A stretch of 64,000 bases of DNA from Devosia riboflavina (GTDB lineage Bacteria; Pseudomonadota; Alphaproteobacteria; Rhizobiales; Devosiaceae). The DNA lies in the NCBI RefSeq assembly GCF_000743575.1, contig NZ_JQGC01000006.1, positions 62,001 through 126,000 on the forward strand. The letters run 5' to 3'. The notes under the pieces were generated by a model, which saw nothing but the letters and a program-made list of their open reading frames with translations, ran no database searches and was not told the origin of the DNA. Position numbers and translations under genes: made by a program. Positions 30,867-39,781 of the stretch are shown one piece after another; the first letter of the stretch is position 1, and each line of letters starts with the position of its first letter.

Positions 30867-32774
30867 ATGACCAAGGTCATTCATAAGGTTCTCGCCAGTA
30901 AGGGCGAGGGCCTCGAATTCGTTCTGTCTGATGCCACGGTCGACCGCTACGGCGATATCGTCGAGCCCGATGGTTGGGATCTCCAGAACTTCAAGGGTAA
31001 CCCGATTGCACTCTTCGGCCACGCTTCCAGCTTCCCTATCGGGACGTGGGAGAATGTTCGCGTCGAGGGTAAGAAGCTCGTCGGACGGCTGAAGCTCGCT
31101 GCGCGCGGCACCAGTGCCCGCATCGATGAGTTGATCGGCTTGGTCGAGCAGGGCGTTCTGCGCGCCGTCTCGGTCGGCTTCGCTCCGATCGAATGGGAAG
31201 CCATCGACCCGAAAGATCCTTGGGGCGGCTCGCGGTTCATCCGCCAGCAGTTGCTCGAATGTTCACTCGTATCCGTCCCGGCAAATCCTTCGGCCTTGGC
31301 TTTGGCCAAGTCGATGGGGCTGTCGAGCGAAACCATGTCCCTGGCCTTTGGCGAGCAAGCCGAAACGAGGCGGCGGGATGTGTCTGCAACCGGCAAGCAC
31401 GCCGAAACCTCCTCCCGGAACCGGTCGCAGACCGTCGTTCCTCCTCCCTCAACCGAAAGGTCAACGACCATGAAAACTCTCGCTCAGCGCATCGATGAAA
31501 AGACCGATGCTCTCGCCGCCAAACGTAAGGAACTCGACACGCTGCTCGGCGCCGACGATCTCGATCATGACGCGATCGATGCTGCCAATGACAGCATTGA
31601 AACGCTGGAAAAGGATCTTACCGTCCTGAAGCGCTCCGAAGGCACTGCTGCCAAGGCAGTCGTCAAAACCAACGTCAACCGTCAGCCCCTGGGCTTCAAG
31701 GCCGAGAAGCTGAACGGTCTGGACCTGATGGTCCGGCGTGCAGTCGTGCATGGCGTTGCTCTCCACACTGGAGCGCAGGTCGAGAAGGTGCTCGAAGAGC
31801 GTTATCCCGGCCACGACGAAGCCACCCATGCCATCGTCACCCGCGCCGCAGCTCCGATCGCCACGACCACCACTTCCGGCTTTGTTTCGCAGTTGGTCGA
31901 AAGCACCTGGGCCGATTTCCTCGAAGCCCTTCGCGGCCCGTCGGTTTACCCAGCGCTTCGCGATCGCGGTTATGGTGTCTCGTTCGACGCCGCCGGCACT
32001 GCCTACCTGCCGCAGCGCACCGGTTCCGGCGCCAACGGCTCCTTCTTCGCTGAAGGTTCTCCGATCCGCGTCGGCCGTATCACTGTCGCTGCCCCGACGT
32101 TCACCGCTCGCAAGATGGGCGTGATCATCCCGTTCACCCGGGAAGCTGCCAAGCGATCGACGCCGCAGCTTGAGGGCGTTCTACGCCGCGCAATCGTGGA
32201 AGACACGGCCGTCACCCTGGACTCGATCCTGCTCGACGCAACTGCCGGCGACACCGTGCGTCCCGCAGGTCTTCTCTATGGCGTGTCGGCGACTGCTTCC
32301 GGTTACGGCGGCGGCGATCACACCGCCGTAAAGGAAGACTTCAAGGCGCTGCTCACGCCGTTCATCAACGCCAATGCTGCCAGCGGCATTACCGTGATGA
32401 TGAACCCGAAGCAGGGTCTGAACATCTCCATGATGGACGGCCCGGAAAACAACCCGGAATGGTTCTCGAACCTGGCCAGCCGCGTAACGATCCTGGAATC
32501 GACCAACGTGCCCGACGGTCGCCTGATCGCCATCCGCAACACCGACTTCGCCACTGCGCTTGGCGATATGCCGGAGTTCGAGATCAGCAACCAGGCCACA
32601 ATCCATATGGAAGACACGTCGCCTGCTGAAATCGTGGCCACTGGCCCGACCGCTGCCGCTCCGGTGCGTTCGCTCTGGCAGACCGATTCCTCGGCTCTGC
32701 GCATGATCATGGACGTGTCTTGGAAGATGGCTCGCGACGGCATGGTGAGCTGGATCGACGGCACCAGCTACTGA
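30867..32774 (+). CDS. Prohead protease-major capsid protein fusion (HK97 type)
   Basis: 635 aa. The N-terminal ~165 residues are an HK97-type prohead protease with likely triad H52 (FGHASSFPIG), S102 (LRAVSVGFAP) and E131 (LLECSLVSVP). A Ser/Thr-rich linker and a coiled-coil scaffold-like segment follow (Met202-~265), then an HK97-fold capsid protein to the end. A fusion of protease and capsid is known in some phages. An internal ATG at 31470 with AAAGG upstream could also yield separate capsid chains. The gene precedes the portal, the reverse of the usual order. Confidence 0.9.
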   Translation: MTKVIHKVLASKGEGLEFVLSDATVDRYGDIVEPDGWDLQNFKGNPIALFGHASSFPIGTWENVRVEGKKLVGRLKLAARGTSARIDELIGLVEQGVLRAVSVGFAPIEWEAIDPKDPWGGSRFIRQQLLECSLVSVPANPSALALAKSMGLSSETMSLAFGEQAETRRRDVSATGKHAETSSRNRSQTVVPPPSTERSTTMKTLAQRIDEKTDALAAKRKELDTLLGADDLDHDAIDAANDSIETLEKDLTVLKRSEGTAAKAVVKTNVNRQPLGFKAEKLNGLDLMVRRAVVHGVALHTGAQVEKVLEERYPGHDEATHAIVTRAAAPIATTTTSGFVSQLVESTWADFLEALRGPSVYPALRDRGYGVSFDAAGTAYLPQRTGSGANGSFFAEGSPIRVGRITVAAPTFTARKMGVIIPFTREAAKRSTPQLEGVLRRAIVEDTAVTLDSILLDATAGDTVRPAGLLYGVSATASGYGGGDHTAVKEDFKALLTPFINANAASGITVMMNPKQGLNISMMDGPENNPEWFSNLASRVTILESTNVPDGRLIAIRNTDFATALGDMPEFEISNQATIHMEDTSPAEIVATGPTAAAPVRSLWQTDSSALRMIMDVSWKMARDGMVSWIDGTSY

Positions 32775-32861
32775 GCCCGCCGGGCTGACAAATCGAGGCG
32801 CTGGACCGTTCGGGCCCGGCGCCTTTTCCACATGTGCAGATAAGTCTGCGGGAGAAACACC

Positions 32862-33233
32862 ATGGCACTTCGCCGCTTCGTTGTTCCCGTGACCGTCGAT
32901 GGCGATGGTGACGCGGAAGTCTTCAGCCCGGTTCTATCCGGCAAGCTCATTTCCTTCCGGTATGTGAAGGACGACTTCACTGACGGCGTCGACTTCACGG
33001 TTACCGCCGAAGCCAGCGGCGAGACACTTTGGGCCGAGGAAAACGTCAACGCCTCCGCCACGCGCTACCCGCGCGGAGCACTCCATTCAACTGCCGGAGC
33101 CGCCTCCCTTTATGCGGCACTTGGCGAAGCCGTGAACGGAAAGATCACGCTGTCTCAGGACCGCGTGAAATTCGTTGTCGCTGCCGGCGGAGACGAGACC
33201 TCCGGCACCTTCCACATCACCATCGACGGCTAG
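32862..33233 (+). CDS. Small capsid-associated protein, paralogue 1
   Basis: 123 aa, GGGAG before the ATG. All-beta composition with FRYVKDDFTDGVDFTVTAEA. It is clearly related to the next gene (shared LSG.I, YVKD, DGVDFT.T, A.GE, RPR/YPRGA.HS and RVK blocks), so the pair arose by tandem duplication. Position after the capsid gene suggests decoration or head-stabilising proteins. Confidence 0.65.
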   Translation: MALRRFVVPVTVDGDGDAEVFSPVLSGKLISFRYVKDDFTDGVDFTVTAEASGETLWAEENVNASATRYPRGALHSTAGAASLYAALGEAVNGKITLSQDRVKFVVAAGGDETSGTFHITIDG

Positions 33234-33260
33234 GGTCTTCGGACCAGAAAGGACTATCCC

Positions 33261-33644
33261 ATGGCCATTCGTAAGTTTGAGGTGACTGCTGTCACCGGCA
33301 CCGCGACCGCAACGGCATACAGCCCCTATCTCTCGGGCTATATCGAGAGCATCGAATACGTGAAGGACGGCTCCATCCCCTATGCCGATGGCGTCGACTT
33401 TACCATCACGTCCGAAGCAACCGGGGAATCCATTCTGGCGCTGACGGATCAGAATGCTTCCGTCGTGAAGCGTCCGCGCGCCGCCACCCACTCTGTTGCC
33501 GGCGTGGCCGCCGTCTATGCTTCGGGCGGCACTGCCGTGAACGATCGCATCGCGCTCAGCCGCGATCGCGTGAAGGTCGCCATTGCCCAGGGTGGCAACG
33601 GCAAGTCCGGCAAGTTCATCATCACTGTCGACGACGGCCGCTGA
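33261..33644 (+). CDS. Small capsid-associated protein, paralogue 2
   Basis: 127 aa, related to the protein encoded at 32862-33233 as described there. The match covers nearly the full length; the N-terminal strands and the loop around residue 40 differ. May decorate a different capsid site or form a mixed shell. Confidence 0.65.
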   Translation: MAIRKFEVTAVTGTATATAYSPYLSGYIESIEYVKDGSIPYADGVDFTITSEATGESILALTDQNASVVKRPRAATHSVAGVAAVYASGGTAVNDRIALSRDRVKVAIAQGGNGKSGKFIITVDDGR

Positions 33645-33701
33645 TCATAGCGGGGCGGCTTCTGGCCGCCTCACCCTTCCCCTCAATTCGGAGGCGAGCA
33701 C

Positions 33702-34061
33702 ATGCGCGCAACCTGGTTTGTCCTCGAAGACGGCAATGCCGCCGATCCCGCAGAATGTGCCGATCAGGATGGCGTTCTGACCCATTCGTCCGGTGTGAAG
33801 GTCGCGATGCGCTCTCCGGGCGTGCCGCGGTCTCGCGGCGTTGACCTCGATGAGAGCGGCAAGCAGCTCTTTGGCGGCAAAGGCGACCATGACGGCAATG
33901 GCGCTGCTGGTGGCGCAAAGCCGACCGACGAGCCGAAGCCTTCAACGCCTGCCGCGACGGAAACGTCTGCAGTGGTCACGGAAGATATGCAGCCTGCCCA
34001 GCGGCCAGCTCCTGCTCGAAATCCTGGTTACCAGACCCGTCAGGGCAAGGGTCGCCGGTAA
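33702..34061 (+). CDS. Hypothetical protein before the portal gene
   Basis: 119 aa. A small beta-like N-terminal part (MRATWFVLEDGNAADPAECA) is followed by a long low-complexity Gly/Ala/Pro/Thr tail. Overlaps the portal start by one base (TAATG). No family recognised. Confidence 0.5.
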   Translation: MRATWFVLEDGNAADPAECADQDGVLTHSSGVKVAMRSPGVPRSRGVDLDESGKQLFGGKGDHDGNGAAGGAKPTDEPKPSTPAATETSAVVTEDMQPAQRPAPARNPGYQTRQGKGRR

Positions 34062-35548
34062 TGGCCAACTGGATCAGCCGGATTTTCGGCGGCAAGCAGA
34101 AAGCAGCCGAGGGCGAATACCGTCCTGGCCCGTATCAGGCCGATAACGGCTGGCTTTCCGCGTCCGCTGGCCGGCTGATGAACTGGTGGCAGGCTGGGCA
34201 TTCTCCCGGCCCATACGGCGAATCCGGCGCCATGGTTGAGGCTTGTGTCTCGGCTTATTCGCAGACGGTCGCCATGTGCCCCGGTGGCCATTGGAAGATG
34301 TTGCCGGATGGCGGCCGAGAGCTCGTTACCACGTCCGCACTTGCACGCATCCTGAAGCGCCCGAACGATTACGAATCGATGTCGGACTTCCTGATGAACC
34401 TGACAGATCGTCTCTACCGGGATGGCGAGGCTTTTGCCTATGCGCCCCGGAACGATCGTCAGGAAGTCGCTGAAATTCATCGGATGCGTTTCGGCCGGCC
34501 ATATGTCGGCGACGATGGATCTATCTATTATGGCTTGTCCGGCAATGAGGTTGTCGACGCGCGGTTTGATCTTTCCTATCCGGTCCCGGCCCGCGACGTT
34601 CTGCATGTCAGGCTTCGGACGCCTAAGCACCCACTGAAGGGCGTAAGTCCCATTCTGGCTGTTGCCGTCGATCAGGCATTGGCCGGCGCGGCAATGAGCC
34701 AACAGGTTGCGTTTTATCTCAACCAGGCGCGTCCCTCGATCATGCTCGAGACCGACGCGAAGCTCACGAAAGAGCAGACCATTGAGCTGCGCGAGCTATG
34801 GGACTTGCAGACCAAGGGCGAGAAGGCTGGCGGCACGCCGATCTTGACCAACGGCCTCAAGGCCAAGGCGATCGGGCAGAGCGCCAACGATTCCAAGCTG
34901 GCCGATATGCTCAAGCTCAGCGATCAGAACATCGCCCTGGCTTTTCGGATGCCGCTTCAGATCCTCGGCATCGGCGGGACACCATTTGCATCGACCGAGT
35001 CTTTGATGTCGGCATGGAAGTCGACCGGCCTTGGTTTCGCGCTCAACCATATCGAGGAAGCCTTCGGCCTGCTTTTCAAGCTCAAGGGCATGCCCGACGA
35101 GTATCTGGAATTTGATACCGATGCGCTGCTGCGCTCCTCATTCAAGGAAATGATCGACGCGCTCACGACTGGCGCCGGCAAGGTTATGACCCGCAACGAG
35201 GCGCGCGCGAAGATTGGACTGGGCAAGAAGGAAGGTGGCGACGACCTCTATGTCCAGATGCAGGATATCCCGCTGGCCATGGCTGCGGAGCTGCAGCAGC
35301 AGACACTGAATGCTGAGCCTGCACCGACTGTTGAAGAGCAAGCCAGGTTGTTTGGCGAAGCAACGCGCACGGCCGTCGAGCCGATCGTGGAGCGTGTTGA
35401 GGCTGTCGAGGTTGCACAGCGCGAGGCCATCGCAGCCATTCCCGACCGCGTTCTTGAGGCTTTGCCGGCGCCCCTTGAGCGCGATGATACCGAAGACGCC
35501 ATTGCGGCGATCAAACGAGGCTGGGAGACCGCCATTGAAGCCGCTTGA
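34061..35548 (+). CDS. Portal protein (HK97 family)
   Basis: 495 aa, the normal length. Recognised by the ordered segments GPYGESGAMVEACVSAYSQT, YRDGEAFAY near 123, KHPLKGVSPI near 188, and SLMSAWKSTGLGFALNHIEE near 312-330. Portal forms the twelve-fold ring through which DNA is packed. Unusually it follows the capsid gene instead of preceding the protease. Confidence 0.92.
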   Translation: MANWISRIFGGKQKAAEGEYRPGPYQADNGWLSASAGRLMNWWQAGHSPGPYGESGAMVEACVSAYSQTVAMCPGGHWKMLPDGGRELVTTSALARILKRPNDYESMSDFLMNLTDRLYRDGEAFAYAPRNDRQEVAEIHRMRFGRPYVGDDGSIYYGLSGNEVVDARFDLSYPVPARDVLHVRLRTPKHPLKGVSPILAVAVDQALAGAAMSQQVAFYLNQARPSIMLETDAKLTKEQTIELRELWDLQTKGEKAGGTPILTNGLKAKAIGQSANDSKLADMLKLSDQNIALAFRMPLQILGIGGTPFASTESLMSAWKSTGLGFALNHIEEAFGLLFKLKGMPDEYLEFDTDALLRSSFKEMIDALTTGAGKVMTRNEARAKIGLGKKEGGDDLYVQMQDIPLAMAAELQQQTLNAEPAPTVEEQARLFGEATRTAVEPIVERVEAVEVAQREAIAAIPDRVLEALPAPLERDDTEDAIAAIKRGWETAIEAA

Positions 35549-36839
35549 TCACGAAAAGCTCGCCGCGGCATTAGTCGACGGTGCGCGTCAGTACATCGAC
35601 AAGGCAATGGCGCCGCTCATGGAGCGCTTGGCAGATGCCGAGCAGCGAGCAGAAGCGGCTGAGGCGACGATCGCCAACATGGTCGCCAAGGCTGTGGCCG
35701 ATATCCCTCTGCCGCAGAACGGCGCCGATGGTGCTCCGGGTCGTGATGGCGTCGACGGCATCGCTGGCGAACGGGGCGCCGACGGTATGCCTGGTGCCCA
35801 GGGCCGCGGCATTGCCAAGCTGATCATCAAGTCGGATGGGCACCTCGTCGCAACATTCACGGACGGCACGACAGATGATGTCGGCGTGGTTGTCGGTCGT
35901 GATGGCGCCGACGGCAAGGATGGTGCGCCTGGCGAAAAGGGGGCGGACGGCAAAGATGGCCGAGATGGCGCTGATGGTGCGCAAGGTGAACGGGGCGCCG
36001 ATGGCGCGCCCGGCCGAGATGGTGAGGTCGGCCAGTCGGGGCGTGATGGCGTCGATGGTAAGAGCGTCGACGCGGACGAACTGGCTGAAATGGTGAAGTC
36101 TGAGGTCGAAAAGGCGTCGATCGCCGATCTTGTGCAGCGGGCAATCGACGCGATTCCTCGTCCTCGCGATGGCAAGGATGGCGAGCGTGGCGAAAAGGGT
36201 GAACCTGGCGCTGATGGGGCCAACGGTCGTGATGGCGCCGATGGCGCGCCAGGTGAACGAGGCGCCGACGGACTTCCGGGCCGGGATGGCATTGATGGAG
36301 CTCCTGGCCGCGATGGCGCGAATGGCAAGGATGGGCGTGACGGTAAGCTGCCCATCGTCAAGGCTTGGATCGATACGGTTCACCGCGAAGGCGATGTCGT
36401 CACGCATGAGGGCGTGACCTATCAGGCCAATCGAGACACCGGCAAAGCGCCGCCCCATGCGGACTGGATTTGCCTTGCGGCACGAGGCGAAGACGGCAAG
36501 CCCGCCGAGCAGATTGAGGTCCGCGGCACCTTCAGTCCTGACGCGGAATATGGCCGCCTCAACATTGTCGCGCTCAACGGCAGCGCATTCATCTCCCGCA
36601 AGGCAGATCCGGGCCCGTGCCCTGGCGACGGCTGGCAGGTCATTGCGATGCGCGGCAAGGAAGGCAAGCCGGGGCAGAGCATCAAGGGCGATCCCGGCCC
36701 GTCCGTGAAGGGCGATCCCGGCCCGGCGATCCGCTCGATGTCCGTGGATGACCAGGGTTTGCTGGCACTAGTAAATGCTGACGGCTCCAAGATTGAATGC
36801 GACCTCTACCCGGTTCTGGTGAAGGTGCAGGGCTCATGA
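35535..36839 (+). CDS. Collagen-like protein with carbohydrate-binding module
   Basis: 434 aa from a TTG at 35535 (GGGAG seven bases upstream), overlapping the portal by 14 bases. A helical N-terminal part (~1-55) precedes two long G-X-Y collagen-like tracts (about residues 57-85 and 115-275, interrupted by a helical segment VDADELAEMVKSEVEKASIA). Next comes a chitin-type carbohydrate-binding module (DTVHREGDVVTHEGVTYQAN near 277-296), a second beta domain and another short G-X-Y tract near the C-terminus. It should form trimers on the virion surface, but its place between portal and connector is unusual. Confidence 0.75.
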   Translation: MKPLDHEKLAAALVDGARQYIDKAMAPLMERLADAEQRAEAAEATIANMVAKAVADIPLPQNGADGAPGRDGVDGIAGERGADGMPGAQGRGIAKLIIKSDGHLVATFTDGTTDDVGVVVGRDGADGKDGAPGEKGADGKDGRDGADGAQGERGADGAPGRDGEVGQSGRDGVDGKSVDADELAEMVKSEVEKASIADLVQRAIDAIPRPRDGKDGERGEKGEPGADGANGRDGADGAPGERGADGLPGRDGIDGAPGRDGANGKDGRDGKLPIVKAWIDTVHREGDVVTHEGVTYQANRDTGKAPPHADWICLAARGEDGKPAEQIEVRGTFSPDAEYGRLNIVALNGSAFISRKADPGPCPGDGWQVIAMRGKEGKPGQSIKGDPGPSVKGDPGPAIRSMSVDDQGLLALVNADGSKIECDLYPVLVKVQGS

Positions 36840-37435
36840 AAATGAATAGGCCTGTCCTCATCCAAGCGCCGGAAAGCTTTCCCGTTACCCTCGAAGAGGC
36901 CAAGGCGCACCTCAGGGTTGACTGGGATGACGAGGACGGGATTATCAGTGCCTTCATCGCGGCTGCTGTGTCCTATCTGGACGGCTGGAGTGGCATCCTC
37001 GGTCGGTGCTTGGTCGAGCAGACCTGGCGCATGGATTTCAGCAAGTTCTGCCGCGAGTTGCCGCTGCCCTTGGCGCCGGTGACCTCGATCGCGAGCATCA
37101 CTTGGCGGAATGCCGACGGGCAGACCGCGACCATTGATGATGACGAATATCTGCTCGAGGTGGACAGCGCCGGCAACTCGTTTGCGCGCTTCCGCAATGC
37201 CTATGTATTTCCCTCCAGTCTTTATGAGCGGGACGCAATCTCCGTCACTTTTGTCGCGGGCTATCCCGCCGACGAGGACGATAACAGCACAGTCCCTGGC
37301 GCTCTTAAGGTCGCCATCCTCCTGCTCGTGGCCGAATGGTTCAACAACCGTGAGGCGTCGGTACCTGGTTCGGTCGCCGAACTGCCGTTTGCCGTGAATG
37401 CGCTCATCTCGCCCTTCCGGCGGATGGTCCTTTAG
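36836..37435 (+). CDS. Head-tail connector (gp6-like)
   Basis: 199 aa from the ATG at 36836. N-terminal SFPVTLEEAKAHLRVDWDDE then ISAFIAAAVSYLDGWSG are the signature of Phage_connect_1 adaptors (HK97 gp6). The C-terminal part has a helical YPxxxD-type segment and ends with LISPFRRMVL. Forms the ring below the portal. Confidence 0.85.
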   Translation: MKMNRPVLIQAPESFPVTLEEAKAHLRVDWDDEDGIISAFIAAAVSYLDGWSGILGRCLVEQTWRMDFSKFCRELPLPLAPVTSIASITWRNADGQTATIDDDEYLLEVDSAGNSFARFRNAYVFPSSLYERDAISVTFVAGYPADEDDNSTVPGALKVAILLLVAEWFNNREASVPGSVAELPFAVNALISPFRRMVL

Positions 37436-37464
37436 CCAAACCTCGAAAACCAAGGGAGGCCAGC

Positions 37465-37875
37465 ATGGCCGACATTTCCATTTCCGCTGCCAATGTGAAA
37501 CTGGTCTCTGGACCGACTAAGAGCCTTATTGCCGCTGCCGTTCTGACGGCTGGGCAGGCTTGCTATCAGGCTTCTGTCACGAAGAAGGCAGGGCTCGCCG
37601 ATAACGACAGCGCTACGGCTGAGATCCGCTCCATCGGCGGCCTGGCGCTCAACGGTGCCGCTGCCGATCAGCCGGTGGTGCTGGCGCTCAACGGCGCTGT
37701 CGTCAACGTCGGCGCCGTGCTGACCGCCGGCACAGATTATTACCTTTCCGGGACGCCCGGCGCGATCTGCCCGCGCGCCGATGTCACGACCGGCGATGAT
37801 CCAATCCGTATCGGTATCGCGCTCACCACGTCGAACCTGCAGCTGGATTTCGCTGACCCCAACGTCACGCTGTAG
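37465..37875 (+). CDS. Hypothetical structural protein (decoration-like)
   Basis: 136 aa, GGAGG before the ATG. Beta-rich, Ala/Gly/Val-rich repeats such as VLTAGQACYQA and VLTAGTDYYLS give the look of small structural proteins on phage heads. Function not established. Confidence 0.55.
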   Translation: MADISISAANVKLVSGPTKSLIAAAVLTAGQACYQASVTKKAGLADNDSATAEIRSIGGLALNGAAADQPVVLALNGAVVNVGAVLTAGTDYYLSGTPGAICPRADVTTGDDPIRIGIALTTSNLQLDFADPNVTL

Positions 37876-37877
37876 CG

Positions 37878-38048
37878 ATGCCTTGGGTCCGCTTCACTGC
37901 TGACTTCGACTTTAAGCCGACGCGCCAAACCACGATCGCATACCGCGATGGCGACGAGAAGCTCGTGACGACTGTCTGCGCAAATGCCGCCGTGGGCGCA
38001 TCCAAGGCAGTCAGAATCACCAAGCGAAAGGCCAAGACATATGGCTGA
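37878..38048 (+). CDS. 56-aa hypothetical phage protein
   Basis: Starts two bases after the upstream stop and overlaps the next start by eight bases. Sequence begins MPWVRFTADFDFKPTRQTTI and continues with AYRDGDEKLVTTVCANAAV. This type of small protein (WVRFxxDFDFKP) is found near head-tail joining genes of alphaproteobacterial phages. Real in my judgement; function unknown. Confidence 0.65.
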   Translation: MPWVRFTADFDFKPTRQTTIAYRDGDEKLVTTVCANAAVGASKAVRITKRKAKTYG

Positions 38049-38412
38049 GAGTTTCCGTCGAGCTGGCGGCTTGCGCGAGCGCCTGCATTTCCAGCAGCGC
38101 GGTGATGGTGACGACGGCATGGGCGGCCCCGGTATGCCGGGTGCCGGCGAGTTCGAAACCGTCTTCACGGCTGCGGCCGGGATGAAGCCGCGCACCGGTG
38201 GGGAAGGCGTCGATGCGGCCCGCCTCGGTGGCACTCAGCCGTTCGTCGTCACGGTGCGCAACACAACCAACACGCGAGAGATCACCGTGGCGTGGCAACT
38301 CGTCGACGCTCGCAATGAAGCCCGCATCTTTGCCGTGGTTTCGCCGCCGGCTGACCCCGACGGCAAAAATCAGTGGCTGGAATTCCTGGCCACCGAAGGA
38401 GCGCCATCCTGA
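38041..38412 (+). CDS. Head closure/head-tail joining protein
   Basis: 123 aa from the ATG at 38041. Pattern: N-terminal GGLRERLHFQQRGDGDDGMG, then TAAAGMKPRTGGEGVDAARL and VTVRNTTNTREITVAWQLVD, as in Phage_H_T_join proteins (SPP1 gp16-like). It sits between connector and gp10-like genes as expected. Confidence 0.8.
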   Translation: MAESFRRAGGLRERLHFQQRGDGDDGMGGPGMPGAGEFETVFTAAAGMKPRTGGEGVDAARLGGTQPFVVTVRNTTNTREITVAWQLVDARNEARIFAVVSPPADPDGKNQWLEFLATEGAPS

Positions 38413-38413
38413 G

Positions 38414-38869
38414 ATGGCCAAGGTGCAAGGCCTCGATAGCCTCCGGAAGAAGCTTCAACGTTTCCCCTCGGTGGTCGAGCAGGAAATTCGTGCGGCCATG
38501 GAGGTCGGCGCGAACGAGATCGTAACGCTCGCAAAATCGCTGACCCAAAGTGATCGGGTAAGGGAATCCATAGGCTGGGCTTGGGGCGATGCGCCAGGCG
38601 GCACGATGGCGATCGGTGCCGTGACTGGCCCTGAGGGAAACCTGAGGATCACGATTTACGCCGGCGGCGATGACGCGTTTATGGCGCGCTGGGAAGAGTT
38701 TGGTACCGCTCCGCATATCAATGGCGGTCGCTTCGCGGGAACGCAGCACCCAGGCACGGCCGCAAGGCCCTTCTTTTTTGTCTCTTATCGCGCCAATCGG
38801 CGGCGAGCTCGCGGCAGGATTACGCGGTCCGTCAATAAGGCCGCTAAGCGGATCGCAACCGGGGGCTGA
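38414..38869 (+). CDS. HK97 gp10-like tail component
   Basis: 151 aa from the ATG at 38414. The N-terminus VQGLDSLRKKLQRFPSVVEQ and the ARWEEFGTAPHINGG then HPGTAARPFFFVSYRAN motifs identify the gp10/tail completion family. Overlaps no gene; starts one base after the previous stop. Confidence 0.85.
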   Translation: MAKVQGLDSLRKKLQRFPSVVEQEIRAAMEVGANEIVTLAKSLTQSDRVRESIGWAWGDAPGGTMAIGAVTGPEGNLRITIYAGGDDAFMARWEEFGTAPHINGGRFAGTQHPGTAARPFFFVSYRANRRRARGRITRSVNKAAKRIATGG

Positions 38870-38871
38870 GT

Positions 38872-39312
38872 GTGGAACCAATCTATGAACTCCGGCTGGC
38901 GGCGCTGAATAAGCTTCGTCAGGTGCCGGCACTTACAGCAATCGTCGGGACCAAGATTTATGATCGCGTTCCCGAGAGGCAGGTCGGCGGGCAACTGGTG
39001 GCCGACGTCACCAGCCCGTACATCAGCCTTGGGCTCGCAACAGCGATCAGCGACGATGCGGACTGCATCGAAGGCTTGGAAGTCACATTCCAGATCGATG
39101 GTTGGTCTTGGGGCTCCGGCCTTGCGTATAGCTCAGTCCAAGCAAGCCAGATTGCAGGGGAAGTTCGCAAGGCGCTGCACGGCGTCGAGCTTAATCTGTC
39201 GGTCAACGCGCTCGTGTCCATCCGTCACGAGCTTACCCGCATCCTTCGCGACAGCGACGGTATCACCAACCATGCCGTGATCCAGTTCACGGCCCTGGTC
39301 GAAGTCAAATAA
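38872..39312 (+). CDS. DUF3168 tail completion/terminator-like protein
   Basis: 146 aa from a GTG at 38872. LRLAALNKLRQVPALTAIVG, then KIYDRVPE near residue 30, YISLGLATA and IDGWSWGSGLAYSSV are the DUF3168 pattern, a family in which structures show tail terminator rings. Position fits. Confidence 0.8.
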   Translation: MEPIYELRLAALNKLRQVPALTAIVGTKIYDRVPERQVGGQLVADVTSPYISLGLATAISDDADCIEGLEVTFQIDGWSWGSGLAYSSVQASQIAGEVRKALHGVELNLSVNALVSIRHELTRILRDSDGITNHAVIQFTALVEVK

Positions 39313-39334
39313 CCCCTCAACATCGGAGAATGCC

Positions 39335-39781
39335 ATGGCCCCGCCCAGCAGGATCAAAGGCGGCAAGGTTCGTGTGATGCTCGGCAATAGCGCCGATCCC
39401 ATCGTCTACGCGGCCCTTTGCGGTTTCACTTCCAAGTCGCTGACCCTCACCAAGGGTCTCGAAGAAATCAACCTTGGCGATTGCGACGAGCCTGATGCCG
39501 TCAACTGGCTTGGCCGCGATGCGGTCTCGCTCAGCATGGCGGTCTCCGGCGAGGGCGTGCTTGCCGCTGAAAGCGTCGAGCAATGGCTTGATGCTTGGGA
39601 AAGCGTTGACAGCGTTCCCGTCAAGGTCGAGCTGGAATTTCCCAGCACCACCTACACCTATACCGGCTACATGCAGGTCGAAACGCTGGAAATCGGCGCT
39701 CCTGACGGCCGCACCGTGACGAACAACGTCTCGATGCAGTCGGACGGCAAGATGACCCGCACATCGGCGCCGACTGCCTGA
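39335..39781 (+). CDS. Major tail (tube) protein
   Basis: 148 aa, CGGAG before the ATG. Mostly beta, with a typical opening GGKVRVMLGNSADPIVYAAL and a closing DGKMTRTSAPTA-type strand. Similar size to GTA-like and phage_tube_2 proteins. It is followed directly by the tail chaperone genes. Confidence 0.8.
   Translation: MAPPSRIKGGKVRVMLGNSADPIVYAALCGFTSKSLTLTKGLEEINLGDCDEPDAVNWLGRDAVSLSMAVSGEGVLAAESVEQWLDAWESVDSVPVKVELEFPSTTYTYTGYMQVETLEIGAPDGRTVTNNVSMQSDGKMTRTSAPTA

Noticed and set aside
35700..36360. Dense short repeats that look array-like
   Set aside because: The period is nine bases or multiples and encodes G-X-Y; there are no spacers, so it is not a CRISPR array.
35588..36361. Long antisense frame, Ser/Pro/Arg-rich
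   Set aside because: It mirrors the collagen-like G-X-Y repeats on the other strand; repetitive GC-rich codons keep the antisense frame open.
37984..38040. Longer start for the head closure protein
   Set aside because: It would lie inside the 56-aa gene in another frame; the ATG at 38041 fits the coupling pattern.
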